Assembly (NCBI GenBank): GCA_903923395.1
Contig: CAIXXM010000107.1
Location: 62,001-126,000 of the forward strand
From: an uncultured Acidobacteriia bacterium
GTDB taxonomy: Bacteria > Acidobacteriota > Terriglobia > Bryobacterales > Bryobacteraceae
DNA: 64,000 bases
Reading direction: 5' to 3'
In this document: positions 35,658 to 45,109 of the stretch, piece by piece
Numbering within the stretch: the stretch's first letter is position 1
Layout of the letters: each line of letters begins with the position of its first letter
Made by a program: the position numbers and the translations under genes
Notes under the pieces: model-generated
Told to the model about the DNA's origin: nothing
Seen by the model: the letters and a program-made list of their open reading frames with translations, nothing else
Databases searched by the model: none

Positions 35658-36101
35658 TCAGGCCTGCACAGGTGCGCTGGCCGTACTGCCCGCAGCCACG
35701 CCTGTTGGCGCAGTCTGCGTTGTGCTTCGGACAAAGTTCACGATCAAATCCAAAGAGGCTCCAGGCTGGAACACAGCGGCGACGCCCTGCCGCTCCAATT
35801 CCCGGGCATCCTCATCAGGTATGATGCCGCCGACAATGACCCGGACGTCTGTCATCTCTCTCTCGCGCAGCAGTTCCATCACCCTTGGGACGACGGCATT
35901 GTGCGCTCCAGAGAGAATCGAGAGGCCGATCACCTGCACATCTTCCTGCAGGGCGGCATTGACAATCATTTCCGGAGTCTGTCGCAAACCAGTATAAATG
36001 ACTTCCATGCCCGCGTCGCGGAGGGCTCTGGCGATGACCTTGGCACCGCGGTCATGACCGTCGAGTCCGGGCTTGGCGACAAGAACGCGGATTGGGGTCA
36101 T
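35658..36101 (-). CDS. Stand-alone cobalamin-binding subunit of methylmalonyl-CoA mutase-type enzyme
   Basis: The long frame opens at 36464, but ATG 36101 gives [20 protein letters not shown], the standard start of the small B12-binding domain. It has the DxHxxG motif (DGHDRGAK), [14 protein letters not shown] and [19 protein letters not shown], and the lower-ligand region [15 protein letters not shown]-like. The length, 147 residues, fits the stand-alone small subunit used by mutases whose large subunit lacks the B12 domain. No large subunit lies in this window. The gene is first in a minus-strand run with the NYN-LOTUS gene. Confidence 0.88.
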   Translation of the reverse strand: MTPIRVLVAKPGLDGHDRGAKVIARALRDAGMEVIYTGLRQTPEMIVNAALQEDVQVIGLSILSGAHNAVVPRVMELLREREMTDVRVIVGGIIPDEDARELERQGVAAVFQPGASLDLIVNFVRSTTQTAPTGVAAGSTASAPVQA

Positions 36102-36323
36102 GCAAGGCTCACTGGAACGAATATATCGCGGCGTCCGCGGCGGACGGGTAATCGGCATTTTTTGCTTAATTCCAGCGAGCTGAAACATTATCGGTACAAA
36201 TAGCCACTCCAGTACCAGCACCTTTCTGAGAACAATTTGACATGACCGGTATCGAACAGTTGTCACGTTTGTTCTATAGTGGAGCTTGACCGAAACTGCC
36301 CGGCCGGGGCTGATTGTTCTCAC

Positions 36324-37043
36324 ATGCTTGAGGTTTTTGCGCTTACCGATCCCGGCAGAGTCCGGGCTACCAACCAGGACGCCTTCCGGATCTTGCCGGA
36401 CCAGGGTCTCTATCTGCTCGCCGACGGAATGGGCGGCGCGCGGGGCGGGGAGCGTGCGTCGCAAATCGCGGTCGAAACCGTAGCCGATATTGTTTCGCGG
36501 TCAGGCCACAGGGATGCCGCCACTCTGCTCGGCGCCGTGGAAGAGGCAAACCTGCAGGTCTACCACGAAGCGGGCAGAAACCCCGCGCTCGAAGGCATGG
36601 GCACGACCCTCGTCGCCGCACTGGAAACAGGCAAGAATGATGTTGCCATCGCCAGCGTGGGGGACAGCCGGGCCTACGTGTTTGATGGCCAGAAGCTGAA
36701 AGCCATCACGCAGGATCAGACCTGGGTGCAGGAAGTGGGCAAGCCGCTGGGCCTCGATGACGAAACGCTCCGGAACCACCCGATGCGCCACGTGCTGACC
36801 ATGGCCATCGGCGTCAACCATGCGGTGACCATCCGCTACTACGCGGTGCAGTTGGTGGAAGGCCAGATGCTGATGCTATCGAGCGACGGTCTGCATGGCG
36901 TGGTGGAACAGGGCGAGATCGAGCACATCCTCGGCATGGACGGCACCCTCCAGGAAAAATGCCAAACCCTGGTGAATGCCGCACATGCGATGGGTAGTCC
37001 GGATAACGTCACAATCGTATTGATACGACCAGTAAAGAATTAA
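36324..37043 (+). CDS. PP2C-type Ser/Thr protein phosphatase, 239 aa
   Basis: Stand-alone soluble PP2C. From ATG 36324 the product begins [20 protein letters not shown], then [65 protein letters not shown] and [10 protein letters not shown], which together give all metal-binding Asp residues (DG, GD, SDG, DN). GTG 36279 would add 15 residues and is less likely. It shares 222 bases upstream with the divergent mutase subunit and overlaps the convergent dehydrogenase by four bases. Confidence 0.93.
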   Translation: MLEVFALTDPGRVRATNQDAFRILPDQGLYLLADGMGGARGGERASQIAVETVADIVSRSGHRDAATLLGAVEEANLQVYHEAGRNPALEGMGTTLVAALETGKNDVAIASVGDSRAYVFDGQKLKAITQDQTWVQEVGKPLGLDDETLRNHPMRHVLTMAIGVNHAVTIRYYAVQLVEGQMLMLSSDGLHGVVEQGEIEHILGMDGTLQEKCQTLVNAAHAMGSPDNVTIVLIRPVKN

Positions 37044-38005
37044 TATCCGGCGTGTTTATCGACGACGTTTTGCAGTGGTTCTCCGCGCTGCCAGCGTCCG
37101 AATTGCTCCACAAAAAAGCTCACAGCGTCCACCAGCCAGTCTTTTGTATGGTCCGCGGTGTGCGCTGACATCAGCACATTTGGCATGTCCCACAGCGGAG
37201 ATTCCTGCGGCAGCGGTTCGAACTCAAAGACATCGAGCGCCGCGCCTTTGATTTGCTTGTTTTGCAGGGCGGCAATCAGCGCTTCTTCGTCAATCACAGG
37301 ACCGCGGCCGACATTGAGCACCACGGCGTTCGGACGCATAAGAGCGAATTCGGCCGTGCTCAGCATGTGGTTGGTCGCCGGGGTAAGCGGGGCGGCCACG
37401 GCGACGTAATCGCAAAGCGGCAGCATTTCATGCAGGTCCGCCGTGGCATAGATCTTGTCGCAGAACTCATCGCCTTCACGCGGCGCAGGGTCGCGGCGCA
37501 AGCCAAGCACCTTCATCCGCATGGCTTTCGCGCGCCAGGCGATTGCGCGGCCGATATCACCGTAGCCGACAATGCCGAGCGTCCGGTACCGGATCTCCTC
37601 CACATCAAAAACTTCCCAGCGCCGTTCGGACTTCGCCAGATTCATCCGCGTGATGTCTTTCGCGAAGTACAAAATCCCGGCCAGAACAAATTCCCCCAGT
37701 GACTGGCTGAAGACGCCGCTGCCGTTGGTCAGAGGCACCGGGCTGGCGACAAGTTCGGGAAACAACAGCTTGTCCAGACCCGCATAGCGCGAGTGCATCC
37801 ACTCAATGGGAGCGGTGTTGAACACCTTGATGACTTCACTTTGCGCACCGGTCCAGTTGAACAGGACGCGGGCCTTGGGCATATCCGGACCCAGTTCTTC
37901 GGCGGTCTTCGCAAGCAGAACACGGACATTAGGACCCAGTGCGGAGAGGCCTTCCAGCACGGTATCGGCGGGGTCGCCTAGAACGGCAATCGTGATATCT
38001 TCCAT
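37040..38005 (-). CDS. D-2-hydroxyacid dehydrogenase, NAD-dependent
   Basis: From ATG 38005 (321 residues). The dinucleotide fold is seen in RTLGIVGYGDIGRAIAWRAK with the GxGxxG, then NVGRGPVIDEEALIAAL with the catalytic Arg region and AALDVFEFEPLPQESPLWD with the Glu, and SAHTADHT with the catalytic His. Substrate is unknown; family members reduce 2-oxoacids or act on phosphoglycerate-like compounds. Its 3' end overlaps that of the PP2C gene by four bases. GTG 38023 is the other start. Confidence 0.9.
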   Translation of the reverse strand: MEDITIAVLGDPADTVLEGLSALGPNVRVLLAKTAEELGPDMPKARVLFNWTGAQSEVIKVFNTAPIEWMHSRYAGLDKLLFPELVASPVPLTNGSGVFSQSLGEFVLAGILYFAKDITRMNLAKSERRWEVFDVEEIRYRTLGIVGYGDIGRAIAWRAKAMRMKVLGLRRDPAPREGDEFCDKIYATADLHEMLPLCDYVAVAAPLTPATNHMLSTAEFALMRPNAVVLNVGRGPVIDEEALIAALQNKQIKGAALDVFEFEPLPQESPLWDMPNVLMSAHTADHTKDWLVDAVSFFVEQFGRWQRGEPLQNVVDKHAGY

Positions 38006-38080
38006 CAGCAGACAAGCTAACACACGATTCGAACTTCACGGCACGGAAAACCGTATAGGCTGGAGAGGAAGACTCCTGAG

Positions 38081-38617
38081 ATGCCGAAAACAAGCCAGTC
38101 CGACCCGCGCCGCGGAGGAATATTGAAAGTCCTGCTCTTGATCGTCGTGGTTGCGGTAGCTGCCATCGTGATGGCCGTTGTGATTGTGGCGCGCACCATT
38201 CATGTGAAACAGGGTTCGATCGACCGTGTATCGATTGAAACTCCGGCGGGAACAATGAGTGTGCAGGGCCACAAGCGGCTGGACCCGGAATCGGTGGGGA
38301 TTCCCGTCTATCCCAAGGCCTACATGGACAGCAAGCAGGACGCGGCTGGTGCGTCGTTCGAGTGGGATTCGAAGAAGGATGGCGAAGTTTCCGGCTTCAC
38401 CGTGGTTGGCGCGGAGTATTTGACCGACGATTCTCCTGACAAAGTGTTGGCTTTTTACAAAAACAAGCTCGGCACCTGGGTGGTATCTTCCAAATCCAGC
38501 GGAGAGACACAGCTGGAATTCACTGACGGCAAGTGGAAACGGGTGGTGGCGATACGCGAGGAAAATGGGCGGACGCACATCGGAATTGCCTCCGTCGGAA
38601 CGCCTGCGGGAAACTGA
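38081..38617 (+). CDS. Membrane-anchored hypothetical protein, 178 aa
   Basis: A polar N-terminus and one hydrophobic helix (ILKVLLLIVVVAVAAIVMAV) anchor a C-terminal domain with SVGIPVYPKAYMDSKQDA, YLTDDSPDKVLAFYKNKLG and a WKRVVAIREENGRTHIGIA tail. Such C-terminal domains occur in small unnamed anchored proteins of acidobacteria. It lies three bases before the next plus-strand gene. Confidence 0.75.
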   Translation: MPKTSQSDPRRGGILKVLLLIVVVAVAAIVMAVVIVARTIHVKQGSIDRVSIETPAGTMSVQGHKRLDPESVGIPVYPKAYMDSKQDAAGASFEWDSKKDGEVSGFTVVGAEYLTDDSPDKVLAFYKNKLGTWVVSSKSSGETQLEFTDGKWKRVVAIREENGRTHIGIASVGTPAGN

Positions 38618-38620
38618 AGT

Positions 38621-39235
38621 GTGACCACTGAAGTTTGCACTTGCGGCGCGCGGCTGTATGAAGACTCGCGGTTTTGCCACCGGTGCGGAAGAGCCCTGCG
38701 GGAAAGTGATGCGGAAATGAACTTCACGGCAGCTCCACCGCCCCCGCTGCCGGTCATCACAATCACGCCCCTGCCCGGCGGAGACCAGCCGCTGGGGTTT
38801 GGCAATCCTCTGGCGATCCAGACGGCGAAGCTGGTGGCACCGGCCATCGTTCTGCTGTCGATTCTGCCGTTTCTGAGTGTTCTATCCGCCTTTGCAAGCG
38901 CGTGGCTGGGTGTCGCCCTCTTCCGCCGCAGGACCGGGAAGCCGCTGACACCCTCAAACGGCGCGCGGCTGGGCTGGGTCATCGGAGCCATCAACTTCGT
39001 GGTCTCTCTCATCCTGCTCACGCTGGAGTTCGTGACCATCCAGAAGGATGAATTGATCAAGGCGATGACGAAGTTCTCCCCGGAACTGGAGCCCGTGCTG
39101 CGGGACCCGGTCAATCTGGCAATGCTGATGGGTGCTGTGGTGGTCTTTATGTTCTTCTACTTCGTGGGAACGGGCATCGCAGGTGGTGCTCTGGCAGCGA
39201 AGGTGAGCGGCAACAGTTCGCGCAGCGCTGTTTAA
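38621..39235 (+). CDS. Zinc-ribbon membrane protein, 204 aa
   Basis: Starts at GTG 38621. Four Cys in CTCGARLYEDSRFCHRCG form a zinc ribbon at the N-terminus. A Pro-rich linker is followed by four hydrophobic helices (IVLLSILPFLSVLSAFASAW and later ones). It resembles zinc-ribbon-fronted small integral membrane proteins of unknown function. It probably shares a transcript with the gene before and the protease gene after. Confidence 0.78.
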   Translation: MTTEVCTCGARLYEDSRFCHRCGRALRESDAEMNFTAAPPPPLPVITITPLPGGDQPLGFGNPLAIQTAKLVAPAIVLLSILPFLSVLSAFASAWLGVALFRRRTGKPLTPSNGARLGWVIGAINFVVSLILLTLEFVTIQKDELIKAMTKFSPELEPVLRDPVNLAMLMGAVVVFMFFYFVGTGIAGGALAAKVSGNSSRSAV

Positions 39236-39255
39236 GTCTTTGCTACAATCCGGCA

Positions 39256-39930
39256 TTGCTGAATCATCCCGCCACTCCCTATATTTTGCCGTTCGCCATT
39301 TTCATGGCGGTTCTGGCGATCCAAAGCTGGATTCCTTTGCCGGCTTCTGTGCCGCCGCTGCTGCGGTTTGTGCTGCCAATGGCTGCGGCCTGGATGTATT
39401 CGCGCCCGGTGTTGAAGGGGCGGCCTTCGAAGCCACTGCTGAGTATCCTGCTGGGTCTGGCGGTGTTCGCGATCTGGGTGGGTCCGGATGTGGTGGCTCC
39501 GGCATGGCGCCAAACGGTGCTGTTCAACAACAGTATCGTCGGCCATCCTGCGGGAAACACGCCTCCTGCCGCGAAGAATGACCTGTACTTCCTGTTCATC
39601 CGCGTGGTGGTGAGTGTGATCGCGGTACCGATTCTCGAGGAACTCTTCTGGCGCGGCTGGTTGCTGCGCTGGCTGATTGGCGGGCAGGACAAGGATTTCC
39701 GCGCCATCCCCCTGGGGACTTACGCCGCCGGAGCGTTCTGGATCTCCGCGCTGCTCTTCGCCTCCGAGCACGGTTCGTTCTGGGATGTCGGCCTGATCAC
39801 GGGCGTGATCTTCAACTGGTGGATGATCCGGACGAAGAACCTGTGGGACCTGATCTTGACGCACGCGGTGACCAATGGGGCTCTGGCGGCGTATGTGATT
39901 TTCTGCGGCCAGTGGCAGTACTGGCTCTGA
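39256..39930 (+). CDS. CPBP/CAAX-type membrane protease, exosortase-associated group
   Basis: The 224-residue product starts at TTG 39256 and has about six helices. The catalytic signature is VPILEELFWRGWLLRW (EExxxR), the second His region is FASEHGSFWDVGLITG, and the third motif is FNWWMIRTKNLWDLILTHAV. The overall arrangement resembles the CAAX protease-related family usually found in genomes with the exosortase/PEP-CTERM system. A PEP-CTERM protein gene lies about 5 kb downstream. Function is inferred only from family. Confidence 0.75.
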   Translation: MLNHPATPYILPFAIFMAVLAIQSWIPLPASVPPLLRFVLPMAAAWMYSRPVLKGRPSKPLLSILLGLAVFAIWVGPDVVAPAWRQTVLFNNSIVGHPAGNTPPAAKNDLYFLFIRVVVSVIAVPILEELFWRGWLLRWLIGGQDKDFRAIPLGTYAAGAFWISALLFASEHGSFWDVGLITGVIFNWWMIRTKNLWDLILTHAVTNGALAAYVIFCGQWQYWL

Positions 39931-40237
39931 ATCAGGCGTGGAAGCAAACAGGCACCCGCTCTGAACGGAATTTGCCCGCATTCGTCCGCACAATCAGCTC
40001 CACAATGGCCTTTCGTTTGGGGACAGACGGCCGCACAAAACTTCGGCTTGCGTGTATCCAGAGTGACCTTGGAAAACTCCACCAGCGGGGTTTTCCAGTT
40101 CAAGCGCCCGCCGTGGTGAGTGTAGTAACTGGCGGAGATGATACTTACGGCAGCAATGCCGCCCCAAATCATCGAATGGCGAACGTAAAGGCAATATCTT
40201 CGCCGCACAAATCTACGCCTGCTGTTACACTTTTTCG
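39931..40237. other. 307-base gap, no confident gene
   Basis: No convincing gene. A minus-strand frame (40208 leftward) would encode a Cys-rich peptide but reads on through the protease gene, and a short minus-strand ORF ending in CFHA lacks a clear start. The plus-strand promoter of the 465-aa gene at 40238 must lie here. Confidence 0.6.
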
Positions 40238-41635
40238 GTGAGACGGGCTTGCTTCCTCATCTGGCTTTTATTGACCTGCGCCTTGCACGCAGAGGATACA
40301 GGTCGATATCCAGCAGTGCACCGCATCCTGAAGAAAGCCGCGCTTCTTCCCGATCCGCCCGCAGATAAGCAACGCAACCAACTTCGCACCTTTGAGTTAC
40401 TGGTCCGCGCGGGCTATCTGGAGGAGGCGGAAAAGTTCTCCGAACGAGTGGGAGTTCACAACGACGGCTATCTTGCGGCCTATCTGCTCCTTTACGGGCA
40501 GGAGGCTCGGGCGCTCGAATTCATCCGCACCAGACCAGATCCCGTTGCCAGGACTTACAGTCTCTTCAAGCTTGCCGAGACTTACTGGGAGATGGGCAAG
40601 CCCGCTGGAGCAAGCGCCATGCTGGAAGAGGCTGAGGCAAGTTGTAAGACAATTCCGGACGCCGCCATCCGCCCAAAATGCATGGGGCGCAGCAGTTTCT
40701 CGAAGCGCCGCTTCGAGATGGAGTCTCCTCAGGTCACAGCGTTGCCACACCCTGTTTCCAAACCCCGTCCACAACCCACGCTCCCCTTCTATCCCGTCAC
40801 ACTGGACGGATACCGTGATGGCAAGCCCGGCTATTTTCTGAAGGCGCAAACAGAGAATGCAGGCTATCGGGAAGAACTCTTCTCTCTCGCGGGAAAACGC
40901 GATTTCGCAGCCGTCTTGCAGAGAATACAAACCGCGCCTGACAATGCCAGGAAGGTTCTGGCTGTCTCTGCGCTGGAATACATGTCCATCCAGAACAATG
41001 GCGAAGTCGCGCCGGATGGTATTGCCGCACTTCTCCCGGAAGATGCAGCTGATGCGACGCTGGCAAAGGCCGAAGCCCTGCTGGCCGCCGGAGTGGAACT
41101 TGCCAAGCGCAAGAACTCTGATGCCGCTCTGCATGGATTTGATCTGGCGCGCCAGGCACTCGATCGCGTGACTTTGCCTGACCTGCGTTTCGGCAGAGTG
41201 GTGGTGTGCGCGGAAATTGCTGTGCAGGAAGCGAAGGCCGGCTTGCGCGGCACCAGTGAGGAAACCTTCAGCAAAGCCCTGCGCTTCGCGAGGGAGATCG
41301 GTGTGTTGATTGAACCTGCCGCCGGTGCGAAGACCATGCCGGGCAAGCCGGCAGGGAAGCCCGTGATGTCGGATGCTGCACGGGAAATATTCATTCGGGC
41401 CCTGGCTGTAAATAACATCGGACAGGCAAGGAAGGCAGCGGAAGTCTGGCGCGGCGGCGCAAAGAGCATGGAAGGTGCGGTGGTACGTGCGTGGCTGGAA
41501 GCGAATCTGCCGGACGAAGCAGCGGCGTTCGCGGAAACGGTTCCAGACATCACCAGCCGGGTTGCGGAACTGCTGCGAACGGCCGCGGTAACTTTGGACA
41601 CGCTGGGAGCCCCCACGCTGCTGGTGGATTTCTAA
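40238..41635 (+). CDS. Secreted hypothetical protein with helical repeats, 465 aa
   Basis: The start is GTG 40238. A signal peptide (MRRACFLIWLLLTCALHAED) is followed by TPR-like helices (RAGYLEEAEKFSERVGVHND, TYSLFKLAETYWEMGKPAGA). A Pro-rich linker leads to a second helical half (LRFAREIGVLIEPA, AVNNIGQARKAAEVWRGG). I do not recognise a named family; a periplasmic scaffold role is likely. Confidence 0.78.
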   Translation: MRRACFLIWLLLTCALHAEDTGRYPAVHRILKKAALLPDPPADKQRNQLRTFELLVRAGYLEEAEKFSERVGVHNDGYLAAYLLLYGQEARALEFIRTRPDPVARTYSLFKLAETYWEMGKPAGASAMLEEAEASCKTIPDAAIRPKCMGRSSFSKRRFEMESPQVTALPHPVSKPRPQPTLPFYPVTLDGYRDGKPGYFLKAQTENAGYREELFSLAGKRDFAAVLQRIQTAPDNARKVLAVSALEYMSIQNNGEVAPDGIAALLPEDAADATLAKAEALLAAGVELAKRKNSDAALHGFDLARQALDRVTLPDLRFGRVVVCAEIAVQEAKAGLRGTSEETFSKALRFAREIGVLIEPAAGAKTMPGKPAGKPVMSDAAREIFIRALAVNNIGQARKAAEVWRGGAKSMEGAVVRAWLEANLPDEAAAFAETVPDITSRVAELLRTAAVTLDTLGAPTLLVDF

Positions 41636-41663
41636 TCATCCCGAAACAGATATAATAGGCCGC

Positions 41664-42185
41664 ATGGATCGCAGAGAACTCCTCCGGCTCGGACTGGCCG
41701 CCGTGCCAGCCACCATGTGGGCGCAGCATCACCCCGAAGTCCCCGGCATGCTCCCCATGCTGGACGTGAGTTCCGCCGATTGGAAACCCGTATTCTTCAA
41801 CGCTCATGAAAATGAGACGGCCATCGTGCTTTCCGAATTGATCATCCCCCAGACGGACACTCCCGGTGCCAAGGCAGCACTCGTCAACCGCTGGATGGAT
41901 AAACTGCTCGCTGCCTCCGCGCCCGCGCGGCAGGCCAGTGTCACCGTGGCCCTCGGCTGGTTTGACACCTATGCGAAGAAAACGCAGAGTGCGGAGTTCG
42001 TGAAGCTGGCCCCGGCGAAGCAAATCGCCATACTCGAAACCGTTTCGAAGAACGGTGCCGACGGCCATCAGCAATTCCAGACCATCAAGAGCTTCACCTC
42101 AAGCATCTACTACGCCACCGAAATCGGCGTCAATGAATTGAACAAGGGCGGGCGCGTGCCCACTGGTCCGGGCTGCCCGGCGTAA
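41664..42185 (+). CDS. Gluconate 2-dehydrogenase subunit 3 family protein, orphan
   Basis: The 173-residue product has a Tat-like signal (MDRRELLRLGLAAVPATMW) and the subunit-3 core: AIVLSELIIPQTDTPGAKAA, VNRWMDKLLAAS and FTSSIYYATEIGVNELNKG. This subunit normally accompanies an FAD-containing GMC oxidoreductase and a cytochrome c, and escorts the flavoprotein to the periplasm. Neither partner is adjacent here; the next gene is an ABC-F ATPase. Confidence 0.85.
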   Translation: MDRRELLRLGLAAVPATMWAQHHPEVPGMLPMLDVSSADWKPVFFNAHENETAIVLSELIIPQTDTPGAKAALVNRWMDKLLAASAPARQASVTVALGWFDTYAKKTQSAEFVKLAPAKQIAILETVSKNGADGHQQFQTIKSFTSSIYYATEIGVNELNKGGRVPTGPGCPA

Positions 42186-42197
42186 GATCTCAACCAC

Positions 42198-44132
42198 ATG
42201 ATTCAACTTACCGAAGCCGGCAAGCGCTTCGGCCCCAAAGTCCTTTTTGAAGAGCTGAACTGGCTCATCACCCCGAAAGACCGCATTGGCATTGTGGGCG
42301 GGAACGGCACGGGTAAATCGACACTGCTGAAAGTCCTGGCGGGTATCGACGGCCTGGATTCCGGCACGATTCAAGTGCAAAAGGGAATCCGTGCCGGCTA
42401 CCTGCCGCAGGATGGCATCTCCCTTTCCGGACGCAGTGTGTTCGACGAGTGCATGTCCGTCTTTGACGACCTGCATGCGCTCGAAGCAGAACAGCAGGAA
42501 CTCGCGCAGCAGTTGAGCGAACTCGATCACGCGAGCGGGGAATACGAAGTGGCGGCGGAGCGCTTCCACGCCCTGCAGGATCTGCTCCACGCCAAGGACG
42601 CCTACAATCTCGATTCGCGCGTGGGCGGAGTGTTAGGCGGCTTGGGCTTCCGCCGCGAGGATTGGACCCGGCGCGTGGAAGAGTTCTCCGGCGGCTGGCA
42701 GATGCGGATCGCACTCGCGAAACTCCTGCTCGCCGAACCCACCCTCCTGCTGCTGGACGAACCCACCAACCATCTCGACATTGAAGCCCGCGACTGGCTG
42801 GAGCACTATCTCGGCAACTATCCCAACGCCTTTGTTCTGATCTCGCACGACCGCTACTTCCTCGACGTCACCGTCAGCAAGATTGCTGAACTGTGGAACA
42901 AGCGCATGTGGATCTACACCGGCGGCTACAGCAAATACGAAACGCAGAAGACAGAGCGCCGCCAGCAACTGGAAGCCGCTTACGCCAACCAGCGCGACCG
43001 CATTGAGCAACTGGAAGCCTTCATCAACCGCTTCCGCGCGCAGGCCACGAAGGCCAAGCAGGTGCAGAGCCGCATCAAAGAGCTGGAGAAGATCGAGCGC
43101 ATCGAACTGCCGCCCGATGAGAAGACGATCCACTTCCGCTTCCCGCAGCCGAAACCCAGCGGCCGCGTGGTGGCGGAGTTCAAAAACGTCTCGAAGAGTT
43201 ACGGCCAGAAGCTTGTCTTCAGCGGAGCCAGCTTTCACATTGAGCGTGGCGACCGTATTGCTCTCGTTGGCGTCAACGGGGCGGGTAAGTCCACTCTGAT
43301 CAAGTTACTCTCCGGTTCTGAACCAGTTAGTTCCGGGGAATTCACCACGGGCCATAACGTGGAGACCGATTACTTCGCGCAGGATCAATACAAAGTTCTG
43401 CCGCCCGATTCCACTATCCTCGACGACTTATCGTCCATCGCGCCGCGCGCCACCAATACGGAATTGCGCAGCATTCTCGGCTGCTTCCTCTTCTCGGAAG
43501 ACGATGTGTTCAAGAAGATCGGAGTGCTTTCCGGCGGGGAGCGCAACCGCTATGCTCTTGCGCGCATGCTGATGATGCCTGGTAACTTCCTGCTGCTGGA
43601 CGAACCCACCAACCACCTCGACATGCGCGCCAAGGATGTCCTGCTGACGGCGCTCTCCGAGTTTGAAGGTACAGTGGTTTTCGTCTCGCATGACCGTTAC
43701 TTCCTGGATAAGGTGGCGACGCGCGTGATCGAAGTCGGCGATGGCAAGGTCACGCCTTTCCCGGGGAATTACGAAGATTATCTCTGGCGCAAGAGTGGTG
43801 CGGAAGCTGCCGCGCCCGCGCCCGTGAAAGCCGCCCCCGCCAAGGCGGAAGCCGTTGCTGCCGCCACAGAAAGCAGCGACGCCGAGCCCAAGCCCGGCAA
43901 ACGCTTGAACCCCATCAAGCTGCGGCAGATGCAGGAGCGCCAGGAAGCGATCGAAGATGAAATCACGCGGCTCGAAGTGGAGATCGCGGATTATGAGCAG
44001 GCACTCTCAAACTTCCTCAGCGCGGCACAGTCCATTGAGACGGCCAACCAGTTGCAGGCCCGGAGAGATGATCTCGCACGGCTCATGACGGAGTGGGAAG
44101 AGATCTCAGAAACGATTGAGGCGCAGAAATGA
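42198..44132 (+). CDS. ABC-F family ATPase
   Basis: Two ATPase domains without membrane helices, typical of ABC-F proteins that act on the ribosome. The first has GGNGTGKSTLL (Walker A), VEEFSGGWQMRIALAK and LLLLDEPTNHLDIEA. The linker contains a long coiled coil (EAAYANQRDRIEQLEAFINR). The second has GVNGAGKSTLIKLL, GVLSGGERNRYALAR and LLDEPTNHLDM. A C-terminal coiled-coil extension follows (644 residues). It resembles the Uup/YheS branch. Its stop overlaps the start of the next gene by four bases. Confidence 0.95.
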   Translation: MIQLTEAGKRFGPKVLFEELNWLITPKDRIGIVGGNGTGKSTLLKVLAGIDGLDSGTIQVQKGIRAGYLPQDGISLSGRSVFDECMSVFDDLHALEAEQQELAQQLSELDHASGEYEVAAERFHALQDLLHAKDAYNLDSRVGGVLGGLGFRREDWTRRVEEFSGGWQMRIALAKLLLAEPTLLLLDEPTNHLDIEARDWLEHYLGNYPNAFVLISHDRYFLDVTVSKIAELWNKRMWIYTGGYSKYETQKTERRQQLEAAYANQRDRIEQLEAFINRFRAQATKAKQVQSRIKELEKIERIELPPDEKTIHFRFPQPKPSGRVVAEFKNVSKSYGQKLVFSGASFHIERGDRIALVGVNGAGKSTLIKLLSGSEPVSSGEFTTGHNVETDYFAQDQYKVLPPDSTILDDLSSIAPRATNTELRSILGCFLFSEDDVFKKIGVLSGGERNRYALARMLMMPGNFLLLDEPTNHLDMRAKDVLLTALSEFEGTVVFVSHDRYFLDKVATRVIEVGDGKVTPFPGNYEDYLWRKSGAEAAAPAPVKAAPAKAEAVAAATESSDAEPKPGKRLNPIKLRQMQERQEAIEDEITRLEVEIADYEQALSNFLSAAQSIETANQLQARRDDLARLMTEWEEISETIEAQK

Positions 44133-45028
44133 TCCACATCACCGAAGCCCAGGTGCGTGCGCACTTGACGATGGGCAAGGCGGTGGAGTTGATGGAGCAG
44201 GCCTTCGCACAACTCGCCGCTGGCACGGCGGTGAATCACCCCCGGCAACGCGTGGTGCTGCCGTCGGGGTCCATCCTGCATTACATGGCCGCCGGCGGAC
44301 CGAAATACTTCGGCATCAAGAGCTATTCCACCAATCCGAAATCCGTTGCACACTTTACTTTCCTGCTGTATCGCAGTGAGGATGGCGCGCCCCTGGCAAC
44401 GGTGGAAGCCAATCATCTTGGCCAGATCCGGACTGGTGCCGCGAGCGGCCTCGCCACCAAACTGCTGGCCCGCCCGGAGGCTTCCGTGTTGGGCGTGATC
44501 GGGTCGGGCTTTCAGGCGGAAACACAGGTCCACGCCATGATGGCCGTGCGGGATTGGAAAGAGATTCGGGTGTGGAGCCGCAGCGCGGAGAAGCGTTCCA
44601 GCTTTTCCCAGCGCTTTCCCTTCGAAGTGAAAAGCGCCGCAACGGCCCGGGAAGCAGTGGAAGGCGCGGACGTGGTGGTGACCGCGACGAACTCCAAAGA
44701 ACCCGTGCTGGAATCCGAATGGATCTTACCGGGCACGCACATCAACGCGATGGGTTCCAACTGGGCCAGCCGGCGCGAGTTACCAGCCGACTTAGTGCAG
44801 AGGGCCAACTTGGTGGTGGTCGATGACTTAGCGGAGGCCCGCATTGAATCCGGCGACCTGCTGCTGGCGAACTTACCCGAAGAACGGTGGGTGGAACTGA
44901 AGAGCTTGCCCAGGAGAACTTCCGGCGAACAAGTTACTATCTTCAAATCGAATGGGCTGGCGATTGAGGATGTGGTGGCGGCCGGTTATGCGTTTGAGCG
45001 CGTTACGGCCCTTGACGCCGTGCGTTAG
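44129..45028 (+). CDS. Ornithine cyclodeaminase / mu-crystallin family protein
   Basis: The 299-residue product has the NAD(H)-binding ASVLGVIGSGFQAETQVHAM, VWSRSAEKRSS, and the family's QIRTGAASGLATKLLA and NAMGSNWASRRELP. Members reduce or deaminate amino acids such as ornithine, alanine or ketimines. The start ATG overlaps the ABC-F stop (ATGA), so the two are translated together. The substrate cannot be told from sequence. Confidence 0.9.
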   Translation: MIHITEAQVRAHLTMGKAVELMEQAFAQLAAGTAVNHPRQRVVLPSGSILHYMAAGGPKYFGIKSYSTNPKSVAHFTFLLYRSEDGAPLATVEANHLGQIRTGAASGLATKLLARPEASVLGVIGSGFQAETQVHAMMAVRDWKEIRVWSRSAEKRSSFSQRFPFEVKSAATAREAVEGADVVVTATNSKEPVLESEWILPGTHINAMGSNWASRRELPADLVQRANLVVVDDLAEARIESGDLLLANLPEERWVELKSLPRRTSGEQVTIFKSNGLAIEDVVAAGYAFERVTALDAVR

Positions 45029-45109
45029 CAGTATTAGGTCACATCTTCCGAGCCGCGGTTGCATCCTGACCGCTTGACTCGACTTGTGCGGAACTATACA
45101 ATCCGGGGC

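Noticed and set aside
36237-36280. Promoter with TTGACA (36237-36242) and TATAGT (36275-36280) before the PP2C gene
   Set aside because: The spacing of 32 bases is far too long for one sigma-70 promoter.
39720-40208. 162-codon minus-strand frame with Cys-rich middle
   Set aside because: It has no stop before running through the protease gene and no clear start signal; the Cys pattern may be chance.
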